Assembly (NCBI GenBank): GCA_002426795.1
Contig: DINQ01000001.1
Span: 1-43,913, forward strand
From: Bacteroidales bacterium UBA5536
GTDB taxonomy: Bacteria > Bacteroidota > Bacteroidia > Bacteroidales > F082
Direction: 5' to 3'
Length of the DNA stretch: 43,913 nucleotides
Positions 32,804 through 40,178 of this stretch are shown here, piece after piece. The notes beneath the pieces are model-generated. The model did no database searches, was not told the origin of the DNA, and worked only from the letters and a program-made list of their open reading frames with translations. The translations under genes were made by a program, and so were the position numbers. Within the stretch, counting starts at the first letter, position 1. The number at the start of each line of letters is the position of its first letter.

Positions 32804-33298
32804 ATGGAATTAGTAAATCCCGGTTTAGGGTTGATTTTCTGGATGACGCTGGCCTTTGGCATTGTGTTTTTCATTTTGAAAAAGTTCGCGTGGCCACCCA
32901 TTATCCAGGCGCTGAAAGACAGAGAAAAGCATATTGAAGAAGCTTTGCATGCTGCTGACAGGGCACATGAAGAAATGAAAAAGCTGAAACTCGACAACGA
33001 ACAGTTGCTGAAGGAAGCCAAAGAAGAGCGCGACTTGATTATGAGCGATGCCCGCAAAATGCGCGACAAAATGCTTGAAGAAGCACGTCTGAAAGCATCT
33101 GATGAAGCTGATCGCATTGTAGAAAATGCCAAAGAACGTATTCAGAATGAGCGCATGGCAGCTATGGTGGATATTAAGAATGAAATTGGAACGATTGCGC
33201 TCGAAGTTGCTGAAAAGATTCTGAGAGAAAAAATGAAATCGACAGAGGCCCAAAAAACCTATATCGATAAACTGCTCGACGAAGCTAACATCAAATAA
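32804..33298 (+). CDS. atpF: ATP synthase F0 subunit b
   Basis: The 164-residue protein has one N-terminal membrane helix (about 8-27, GLIFWMTLAFGIVFFILKKF) and then a continuous charged helix to the C-terminus, forming the peripheral stalk that holds F1 to F0. Landmarks are the FAWPPIIQALKDREKHIEEAL start of the stalk (cut to its ends here as FAWPPI and LKDREKHIEEAL) and AEKILREKM near the end. It is preceded by the intra-operon hairpin and followed by atpH after 32 nt. Confidence 0.93.
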   Translation: MELVNPGLGLIFWMTLAFGIVFFILKKFAWPPIIQALKDREKHIEEALHAADRAHEEMKKLKLDNEQLLKEAKEERDLIMSDARKMRDKMLEEARLKASDEADRIVENAKERIQNERMAAMVDIKNEIGTIALEVAEKILREKMKSTEAQKTYIDKLLDEANIK

Positions 33299-33330
33299 AC
33301 CAATACAGAAGCCTTAAAGCAAATCACTGC

Positions 33331-33888
33331 ATGAGAAATATACTGCTTGCCAAAAGATATGCAAAAGCCCTGTTCGATCTGGCTGTTGAAGAAGGCGTGA
33401 TCGACCGCGTTAGCACCGACATGATTTTGGTTGCCGAAGTGATGGCAGAAAACCGCGAATTGCGCAGAATGATGACCAGTCCGGTCATTCCTCCAGCCAG
33501 GAAAAAGCTTGTAATCAAGAAGCTATTTGAAGGCCACCTCGACAAACGTACTGATGCATTTCTCGATATTCTCATCAGGAAAGGACGCGAAGAACAGGTG
33601 CACGATATCGCTATCGAGTTCAAAGAAATGTATTACGATTATAAAAACATCGCCCTTGTTGAGGTAACAACAGCCAGTCCAATTGACGATAATCTGCGCC
33701 AAAAACTGGCTGGTCTTATGTCGACAAAAACCACAAAAACCATCGAGGTTGTCGAAAAAACTGATGCCGACATCATTGGAGGTTTCATTTTAAAACTGAA
33801 TGATTATCAGTACAATGCCAGCATGAAAAAAACCATTGCACGGCTACACAAAGAATTTGACGAAAACTTATACATTAAAGGATTTTAA
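33331..33888 (+). CDS. atpH: ATP synthase F1 subunit delta
   Basis: The 185-residue subunit connects the top of F1 with the b-subunit stalk. It has the N-terminal six-helix domain opening LLAKRYAKALFDLAVEEGV and the C-terminal signature IIGGFILKLNDYQYNASMKKTI, in the same place as the E. coli delta motif. The length is normal. It lies 32 nt after atpF and 17 nt before atpA. Confidence 0.93.
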   Translation: MRNILLAKRYAKALFDLAVEEGVIDRVSTDMILVAEVMAENRELRRMMTSPVIPPARKKLVIKKLFEGHLDKRTDAFLDILIRKGREEQVHDIAIEFKEMYYDYKNIALVEVTTASPIDDNLRQKLAGLMSTKTTKTIEVVEKTDADIIGGFILKLNDYQYNASMKKTIARLHKEFDENLYIKGF

Positions 33889-33905
33889 CGAAAAGAAAAC
33901 ATCAT

Positions 33906-35489
33906 ATGGCTGCAATTAAACCCGCTGAAGTATCAGCAATCCTTCGTAAAGAACTGGCTGGTTTCAAAACTGACACCGTATTGGAAGAGGTTGGATCGGT
34001 ATTACAAATTGGCGATGGAATTGCCCGTGTTTACGGAATGGGAAATGCCGAATCGGGCGAATTGGTTGAGTTTGAAAAAACTGGTTTGATGGGTATTGTA
34101 CTTAACCTTGAAGAAGACAACGTTGGGGTTGTATTGTTGGGAGAAAGTACCGACATCAACGAGGGAGACACCGTAAAACGCACAGGTCATATTGCATCGC
34201 TGCAAGTTGGTGAAGGCATGCTGGGCCGTGTTATCAACACCCTTGGCGAACCTATTGACGGAAAAGGCGAAATCAAAGGGAAAACCTACGAAATGCCACT
34301 TGAGCGCAAAGCGCCGGGCGTTATATTCCGCCAACCAGTTAACGAACCATTGCAAACAGGTATCAAAGCTATTGACGCCATGATTCCAATTGGTCGTGGT
34401 CAGCGCGAGTTGATCATCGGCGATCGTCAAACGGGTAAAACTGCTATCGCTATTGATACCATCATCAACCAAAAAGAATTTTTCGACAGAGGCGAACCTG
34501 TATATTGTATTTACGTGGCCATCGGACAAAAAGGTTCCACTGTTGCCAATATCGTAAAAACGCTTGAAGATACAGGCGCTATGGCATATACTGTAGTTGT
34601 TACGGCTACTGCATCTGATCCGGCAGCCATGCAGTTTTATGCTCCTTTTGCAGGTGCCGCTATTGGCGAATTCTTCCGCGATACAGGAAGGCCTGCTTTG
34701 GTAGTTTATGATGACTTGTCGAAGCAAGCTGTTGCCTATCGCGAAGTTTCATTGCTGCTACGTCGCCCTCCGGGACGTGAAGCTTATCCTGGTGATGTTT
34801 TCTATCTGCACTCACGCCTGCTCGAAAGAGCTGCCAAAGTGATCAACTCAGATAGTATTGCAGCCAATATGAACGATCTGCCCGAAAGCATCAAAAGCAT
34901 GGTTAAAGGTGGCGGTTCATTGACAGCCTTGCCAATTATCGAAACACAGGCCGGTGACGTTTCTGCATATATCCCAACGAACGTTATTTCCATTACCGAC
35001 GGTCAGATATTCCTGGAAACCAACTTGTTCAACTCGGGTATTCGCCCAGCAATCAATGTGGGTATTTCGGTATCACGTGTTGGTGGTAACGCACAAATTA
35101 AATCGATGAAAAAGGTTGCCGGAACACTCAAGCTCGACCAGGCACAGTTCCGCGAACTGGAGGCATTCTCCAAATTTGGTTCCGACCTTGATGCCGCCAC
35201 AATGGCCGTACTGGACAAAGGTCGTCGCAACGTTGAAATCCTAAAACAGCCACAATACTCCCCATTGAAAGTGGAAGAGCAAATTGCCATTATTTTCTGT
35301 GGAACAAATAACCTGCTGAGAAAAGTGCCTGTAAACAGGGTTAACGACTTTCAACAAGAGTTTTTGCACCACCTCGAAGAACGCTTTGCACCCACTTTGA
35401 AACAACTGAAAGAAGGCAAATACACTGACGAAATTATTGCTACACTCAAAAAAGTGGCCGCCGAAATTTCTGCCAAATACGAAAAATAA
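33906..35489 (+). CDS. atpA: ATP synthase F1 subunit alpha
   Basis: The 527-residue non-catalytic nucleotide-binding subunit has Walker A GDRQTGKT (172-179), the family signature around PAINVGISVSRVGG, and the arginine of the catalytic interface in that segment (SVSRVGG). It occurs in three copies alternating with beta in the F1 head. The length is close to the E. coli protein, with a slightly longer C-terminus. It lies in the conserved order H-A-G. Confidence 0.97.
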   Translation: MAAIKPAEVSAILRKELAGFKTDTVLEEVGSVLQIGDGIARVYGMGNAESGELVEFEKTGLMGIVLNLEEDNVGVVLLGESTDINEGDTVKRTGHIASLQVGEGMLGRVINTLGEPIDGKGEIKGKTYEMPLERKAPGVIFRQPVNEPLQTGIKAIDAMIPIGRGQRELIIGDRQTGKTAIAIDTIINQKEFFDRGEPVYCIYVAIGQKGSTVANIVKTLEDTGAMAYTVVVTATASDPAAMQFYAPFAGAAIGEFFRDTGRPALVVYDDLSKQAVAYREVSLLLRRPPGREAYPGDVFYLHSRLLERAAKVINSDSIAANMNDLPESIKSMVKGGGSLTALPIIETQAGDVSAYIPTNVISITDGQIFLETNLFNSGIRPAINVGISVSRVGGNAQIKSMKKVAGTLKLDQAQFRELEAFSKFGSDLDAATMAVLDKGRRNVEILKQPQYSPLKVEEQIAIIFCGTNNLLRKVPVNRVNDFQQEFLHHLEERFAPTLKQLKEGKYTDEIIATLKKVAAEISAKYEK

Positions 35490-35516
35490 ACTTTTGCGTA
35501 TTTAAACCCCAAACGA

Positions 35517-36398
35517 ATGCCAAACTTAAAAGAAGTCAGGACACGGATCGAATCGGTAAACTCAACCAAGCAGATTACCAGCGCCATGAAAATGGTAGCA
35601 GCCAGCAAATTGCGCCGTGCCCAGAATGCCATTGTCACCATGCGGCCTTACGCTGCAAAGCTACGCGAACTGATGCAGGATTTGACCAAAAGTCTTGAAC
35701 AATCAGCCGAAGGCAAATACGCTGTTGTGCGTCCTGCCGAAAAAATTCTGATTATTCCGGTTACTTCCAACAGAGGCCTTTGTGGAGCTTTTAATACCAA
35801 TGTCATCAGGGCTACAACCAAGCTCATCAGTGAGCAATATGCGCGCCAAAATGCTCAGGGAAACGTGAGCTTATACTGCATTGGCAAAAAGGGCGACGAT
35901 TTTTTCAAAAGCAGGAAATACAAGCTGTATGGCAGCAATATCCATGTTTTTGACCAGCTCGATTTTACGGCTGTGGTTCCAGTTGCCCAACAATTGATGG
36001 ATGCATTCGAAAATGCTGAGTTTGATCAGATTGTATTCGTTTACAACCAGTTTAAAAATGCCGGCACACAAGTGCTGATTCACGAGCAGTTCTTGCCCAT
36101 TGAAATGAGTGTTGAAGAAGAAACAACGCAGTCAGAAGTCGATTACATTTTCGAGCCGGGCAAAGAACAGATTTTAAACGAACTCATTCCTAAATCGCTT
36201 AAAATTCAGGTATACAAGGTATTACTTGACAGTTTCGCCTCTGAACATGGCGCCCGCATGATCGCCATGCATCAGGCCACCGACAATGCAACCGAACTGA
36301 TCAAGGAATTGAAGTTGTCGTACAATAAAGCCAGACAGGCCGCCATCACAAAAGAAATATTGGAAATCGTTGGCGGCGCAAATGCACTGAACGCTTAG
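35517..36398 (+). CDS. atpG: ATP synthase F1 subunit gamma
   Basis: The 293-residue central shaft protein has the N-terminal helix RIESVNSTKQITSAMKMVAASKLR, seen here from its ends (RIESVNSTKQIT and MKMVAASKLRRAQ), the SNRGLCGAFN segment, and the C-terminal helix signature ATDNATELIKEL with YNKARQAAITKEI. It rotates within the alpha-beta ring to couple proton flow with ATP synthesis. It is the last ATP synthase gene on this strand; the beta and epsilon genes that normally follow or precede are on the other strand further right. Confidence 0.95.
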   Translation: MPNLKEVRTRIESVNSTKQITSAMKMVAASKLRRAQNAIVTMRPYAAKLRELMQDLTKSLEQSAEGKYAVVRPAEKILIIPVTSNRGLCGAFNTNVIRATTKLISEQYARQNAQGNVSLYCIGKKGDDFFKSRKYKLYGSNIHVFDQLDFTAVVPVAQQLMDAFENAEFDQIVFVYNQFKNAGTQVLIHEQFLPIEMSVEEETTQSEVDYIFEPGKEQILNELIPKSLKIQVYKVLLDSFASEHGARMIAMHQATDNATELIKELKLSYNKARQAAITKEILEIVGGANALNA

Positions 36399-36464
36399 TT
36401 TTTTATTTGAAAATTTGGATTTTGAACCATCAGCTGTTTCAGCTGTTTAATAAATAAAAACATT

Positions 36465-36980
36465 ATGGTAAAGAAAAATGTAGAATCAGCAATCAACGAA
36501 CAAATCAAACGCGAAGAGTTCTCATCCAGGCTTTATTTGTCGATGGCAATTTGGTGCGAAGCCAATGGTTTTCCGGGTGCTGCAGCATTTTTATATCGCC
36601 AATCCGATGAAGAACGCATGCATCAGCTGAAATTTGTTCATTACGTAAACGACCGTGGTGGTGTGGCAGCCTTGATGGCCTTAGACCAGCCTGCTGCCAA
36701 ATACGATTCGTTGCTAGATGTTTTTCAGCAAGTTATGAAACACGAGGAGTATATCACCGCTTCTATCAATGATTTGTATGAGGTAACACTGCAAGAAAAG
36801 GATTATACAACTGGTAATTTTCTGCAATGGTATATCAATGAGCAAATTGAAGAAGAGAGCACCATGAAAACCATTCTTGATAAAATCAGTCTGGTTGGCA
36901 ACGACAAAGCTGGCATGTTCCACATCGACAAAGAACTTGATGCCATGACAGCCGCTTCTGGCGCGCCAGTTTTGGAATAA
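36465..36980 (+). CDS. ftnA: Ferritin (FtnA type, non-haem)
   Basis: The 171-residue protein forms a four-helix bundle and should assemble into a 24-mer iron store. The ferroxidase residues fall at the same numbers as in E. coli FtnA: Glu17, Tyr24, Glu50, His53, Glu94, Gln127 and Glu130 (motifs EERMHQLKF and NEQIEEES). It therefore looks catalytically complete. It lies 66 nt after atpG, a gap containing a short tandem CAGCTGTTT repeat but no clear promoter, so it may be read from the ATP synthase operon or have its own weak promoter. A bidirectional terminator follows. Confidence 0.93.
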   Translation: MVKKNVESAINEQIKREEFSSRLYLSMAIWCEANGFPGAAAFLYRQSDEERMHQLKFVHYVNDRGGVAALMALDQPAAKYDSLLDVFQQVMKHEEYITASINDLYEVTLQEKDYTTGNFLQWYINEQIEEESTMKTILDKISLVGNDKAGMFHIDKELDAMTAASGAPVLE

Positions 36981-37004
36981 TCTATTGCTACATCAAAGCA
37001 CAAA

Positions 37005-37042
37005 AAAACCCGGCTTATCAACTAAGTCGGGTTTTATTTTTT
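37005..37042. terminator. Bidirectional terminator between ferritin and atpC
   Basis: AAAACCCGGCTTA and TAAGTCGGGTTTT form a 13-bp stem with one G-T pair around TCAAC. T-runs follow on the plus strand, and an A-run at 37002-37008 gives T on the minus strand. It lies between the convergent ferritin and atpC genes and can end both transcripts. Confidence 0.9.
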
Positions 37043-37056
37043 CGCTGAAAATCTAT

Positions 37057-37293
37057 CTACTCGGCCAGCACAAGCACTTTGTTGTGCATAACTTCAAGTA
37101 CACCACCATTGATCTCGATAAAATGGTCTTTGCGGTCGCTTTTTTGCAGTTTGATTCGTCCTTTTCCAAGGGCTGCAATCATCGGTGCGTGGTTGTTCAG
37201 GATTTCGAAAAGCCCATCAAGTCCGGGTAATTGAACCAATTGAACTTCTCCACTGAACAGAGTATTGTCGGGTGTGATAATTTCGAGTGTCAT
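37057..37293 (-). CDS. atpC: ATP synthase F1 subunit epsilon, short form
   Basis: The 78-residue protein has only the N-terminal beta-sandwich of epsilon (LEIITPDNTLFSGEVQLVQLPG, given by its start LEIITPDNTLFSGEV, then NNHAPMIAALGKGRI and a final GGVLEVMHNKVLVLAE). The C-terminal helical domain, which in E. coli inhibits ATP hydrolysis, is absent. The sequence ends at a normal stop, so this is not a frameshift. Short epsilons are usual in Bacteroidota. It lies 20 nt after atpD. Confidence 0.92.
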   Translation of the reverse strand: MTLEIITPDNTLFSGEVQLVQLPGLDGLFEILNNHAPMIAALGKGRIKLQKSDRKDHFIEINGGVLEVMHNKVLVLAE

Positions 37294-37313
37294 CGTATAA
37301 TTCAGTCTGGTAA

Positions 37314-38825
37314 TTATGACTTACTATCAGCCAAAAGCTTCTTGCCTTTTTCTATTGCTTCTTCAATTGTTCCCACCAGGTTAAATGCTGCTTCCGGATA
37401 TTCATCCACTTTTCCATCCATGATCATATTGAATCCTTTAATGGTGTCTTCAATACTTACGATGGTTCCGGGAATGCCGGTAAACTGCTCAGCCACATGG
37501 AACGGTTGCGAAAGGAAACGCTGCACACGACGGGCGCGGTGTACAATCTGTTTGTCTTCTTCCGAAAGCTCATCCATACCCAAAATAGCGATGATATCCT
37601 GGAGTTCTTTGTAACGCTGCAGAATCAGTTTAACACGTTGAGCAGTATTATAATGTTCATCACCAACAACATCTGGTGTAAGAATACGCGAAGTTGAATC
37701 AAGTGGGTCAACAGCAGGATAAATACCCAACTCTGCAATTTTACGGTTCAAAACCGTAGTGGCATCTAGGTGGGCAAATGTTGTTGCCGGAGCCGGGTCG
37801 GTAAGGTCATCCGCAGGCACATAAACAGCCTGTACTGAAGTGATTGAACCGCGTTTGGTAGATGTAATACGTTCCTGCATCAATCCCATTTCTGTTGCCA
37901 ATGTCGGTTGATAACCTACTGCCGAAGGCATACGTCCTAAAAGTGCTGAAACTTCAGAACCAGCCTGGGTAAAACGGAAAATATTATCAATGAAGAACAA
38001 AATATCTTTTCCGCCTGATTCTTCATCTCCATCACGGAAATATTCTGCCAGAGTAAGACCGCTCAAGGCAACACGGGCACGGGCTCCGGGAGGTTCGTTC
38101 ATTTGACCAAAAACCAGGGTAGCCTGTGATTCCAGTAATTCTTTGTAGTCAACCTTATCTAAATCCCATCCACCTTTTTCCATACTTTCGGCAAACTCCT
38201 TACCATAGCGAATAACCCCTGATTCAATCATTTCACGAAGCAGGTCATTTCCTTCGCGGGTACGCTCACCCACACCAGCAAAAACAGACATCCCGGAGTA
38301 TGACTTGGCAATGTTGTTGATCAACTCCATAATGATTACGGTTTTTCCAACTCCAGCACCACCAAAGAGACCAATTTTTCCACCTTTGGCATATGGCTCA
38401 ATAAGGTCGATTACTTTGATACCTGTGTATAAAACCTCTTTTTGTGTTGTCAGGTTTTCAAATTTTGGCGGATCGCGGTGAATGCTGTAAGATGTTTTGG
38501 TTTTCACATCCTTCAGTCCGTCAATTGAGTCGCCAATCACATTGAAAAGTCGGCCTTTGATGATATCGCCTGTCGGCATCGAGATAGGACTTCCAAGTGC
38601 TTTTACTTCCATACCACGACGTAAACCGTCGGTCGAGTCCATGGCAATGGCTCTGATGGTACTTTCACCAATAGCCTGCTGAGCTTCAAGAATGAGTTTT
38701 TCACCGTTTTCGCGGGTGATTTCAAGGGCATCGAGCAAATTTGGAAGATCCGATTCCTGATCGAATACAACGTCGATGACAGGTCCGATGATTTGAGCTA
38801 TACGTCCGCTGTGTTTTTTATTCAT
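37314..38825 (-). CDS. atpD: ATP synthase F1 subunit beta
   Basis: The 503-residue catalytic subunit has Walker A GGAGVGKT (155-162), the catalytic Glu187 in GVGERTREGND, the PPGARARVALSGLT segment and the DELSEEDK motif of the C-terminal domain. It carries the ATP-synthesising sites of F1. With atpC it forms a two-gene operon on the minus strand, reading toward the atpBEFHAG operon, and has its own promoter at 38866-38873. The length is normal with a slightly longer C-terminus. Confidence 0.97.
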   Translation of the reverse strand: MNKKHSGRIAQIIGPVIDVVFDQESDLPNLLDALEITRENGEKLILEAQQAIGESTIRAIAMDSTDGLRRGMEVKALGSPISMPTGDIIKGRLFNVIGDSIDGLKDVKTKTSYSIHRDPPKFENLTTQKEVLYTGIKVIDLIEPYAKGGKIGLFGGAGVGKTVIIMELINNIAKSYSGMSVFAGVGERTREGNDLLREMIESGVIRYGKEFAESMEKGGWDLDKVDYKELLESQATLVFGQMNEPPGARARVALSGLTLAEYFRDGDEESGGKDILFFIDNIFRFTQAGSEVSALLGRMPSAVGYQPTLATEMGLMQERITSTKRGSITSVQAVYVPADDLTDPAPATTFAHLDATTVLNRKIAELGIYPAVDPLDSTSRILTPDVVGDEHYNTAQRVKLILQRYKELQDIIAILGMDELSEEDKQIVHRARRVQRFLSQPFHVAEQFTGIPGTIVSIEDTIKGFNMIMDGKVDEYPEAAFNLVGTIEEAIEKGKKLLADSKS

Positions 38826-38865
38826 GTGGATTGCAAATAGGATTAGGTTGAAATCAATTTGGGTG

Positions 38866-38873
38866 CAAAGATA
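38866..38873 (-). promoter_or_regulatory. Putative -7 box (TATCTTTG) for atpDC
   Basis: On the minus strand TATCTTTG is the typical form and is followed directly by CACCCAAATTGATTTC, resembling the region after the atpB and ileS -7 boxes. It lies 40 nt upstream of the start. Confidence 0.55.
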
Positions 38874-38943
38874 AAATTTAGAATCGTTTTTACCACTTTA
38901 AATTGCAGTGTTTTTTTGGTAATCTGCTGCAAATGATTGTTTT

Positions 38944-39561
38944 TTAATGTCCACGCAGGAATTTCCGCTCGAAAAGCAGCAACCACAAAACACCAGTTGT
39001 GATGGCCGAATCAGCGATGTTAAATACCGGGCGGAAAAAAATAAAGTATCCATCGCCCCCAAATACAAAATTTGGTATCCAGGAGGGCGCTTCCGATTGT
39101 CTGAGCACAAGAAGCGGAAAATACAGCATATCAACTACTTTTCCGTGCAGTAAAGTAGCGTATCCGCCGGCATCGGGAAGCAGGCTTGCAACAGTATGGT
39201 AGCTGCTGGCACTGAAAATCATCCCGTAGAAAACACTGTCGATGATATTCCCCAATGCACCTGCCAGGATCATTGAGATTCCGAATAATGGACCAAACCG
39301 CACCTTTTTTCTTGTAAGTCTGTATAGGTAAATCAGTATGACAATCACAGCCAGGATGCGGAAAGTGCTTAGCGCCAGCTTACCCCATTCGCCGGCAAAC
39401 TGTAGGCCAAAGGCCATTCCGTTGTTTTCGGTGAAATGCAGAATAAACCAATCGCCAGCCATCGAAATTTCCTGCCCGATGGTCATGTGGAGTTTCACCC
39501 AGAATTTGAGCGACTGATCAATCAACAAAACGATAAATACAATGATTAGTGGTCGTTTCAA
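38944..39561 (-). CDS. lspA: Lipoprotein signal peptidase
   Basis: The 205-residue inner-membrane aspartyl peptidase cuts signal peptides from prolipoproteins, needed for the several lipoproteins in this window. The catalytic pair is Asp108 (GNIIDSVFYG) and Asp184 (FNIADSAITTG); the conserved GKVVDMLYF (Asp144) lies between. It is about 40 residues longer than the E. coli enzyme because of an insertion between the two catalytic motifs, usual in Bacteroidota. It lies after the dksA-like gene on the same strand, 96 nt away. Confidence 0.93.
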   Translation of the reverse strand: MKRPLIIVFIVLLIDQSLKFWVKLHMTIGQEISMAGDWFILHFTENNGMAFGLQFAGEWGKLALSTFRILAVIVILIYLYRLTRKKVRFGPLFGISMILAGALGNIIDSVFYGMIFSASSYHTVASLLPDAGGYATLLHGKVVDMLYFPLLVLRQSEAPSWIPNFVFGGDGYFIFFRPVFNIADSAITTGVLWLLLFERKFLRGH

Positions 39562-39657
39562 AGCAAGTGGATTTGATCAAAAACAATTCACCCCCGAGCA
39601 ATCTAGTCGGGGATGACTTGTTAAAATGTGGATAATAAGTTGCTGTATGGGCAACAT

Positions 39658-40074
39658 TTATGATTCTGTTTTCTGCTGTAGTTTAGCCTCAATACTTAAC
39701 GTAGCATGCGGAACAATCCGAAGCCGTTCTTTTGGTATCAGGTTTCCGGTAACGCGACAAATTCCATATGTCTTGTTCTCGATACGAATAAGTGCATTCT
39801 CCAGGTTATTGATAAACTTTTGCTGACGTGCAGCCAGTCGTCCGTTTTCTTCTTTCGACAGCACCTGATAGCCTTCTTCCAGTACTTTAAAAGTAGGTGA
39901 AGTGTCGTCTGTACCATTTACTTCACCACTCGAAAGGGCTTCTGTAAGTAGCTTCAAGTCGGCACGTGCTTTTTCAAGTTTACTCAAAATAATTGCTCTA
40001 AATTCCTCCAGCTCTTCGTCAGAGTACCGTGTTTTTTTTCCATCGGCAGCCTGTACTTTTTCTTGCTCTTTCAT
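39658..40074 (-). CDS. DksA/TraR-family RNA polymerase-binding protein, zinc motif degenerate
   Basis: The 138-residue protein has the coiled-coil hairpin and C-terminal globular region of the DksA/TraR family, which bind the RNA polymerase secondary channel and modify transcription with or without ppGpp. The C-terminal part reads YGICRVTGNLIPKERLRIVPHATLS. Only the first of the four zinc-ligand cysteines of E. coli DksA (Cys106) remains; the others are Thr109 and non-Cys residues in LSIEAK. The likely tip of the hairpin is TDDTSPT (55-61). The gene lies between ileS and lspA, an order I recall as common in Bacteroidota. Confidence 0.85.
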   Translation of the reverse strand: MKEQEKVQAADGKKTRYSDEELEEFRAIILSKLEKARADLKLLTEALSSGEVNGTDDTSPTFKVLEEGYQVLSKEENGRLAARQQKFINNLENALIRIENKTYGICRVTGNLIPKERLRIVPHATLSIEAKLQQKTES

Positions 40075-40178
40075 GGCTTATAGTATTAATTATCGGATCA
40101 ATCTTTCTCTCTTTTTCAATCCGGTATAAATATAATGCAAAACTTTATACAATCGTATGCAGATATCAAAAAAATCGA

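Noticed and set aside
34002..34727. A 241-codon open frame on the minus strand within atpA
   Set aside because: It is antisense to conserved atpA sequence including Walker A; the frame is open because of codon bias, not because of a gene.
36440..36457. Short tandem CAGCTGTTT repeat between atpG and ferritin
   Set aside because: Two imperfect 9-bp units with a tiny hairpin; too small to call a terminator or regulatory site.
37057..37293. atpC as a truncated pseudogene
   Set aside because: The missing C-terminal helical domain is normal for epsilon in this phylum, and the reading frame is intact to its stop.
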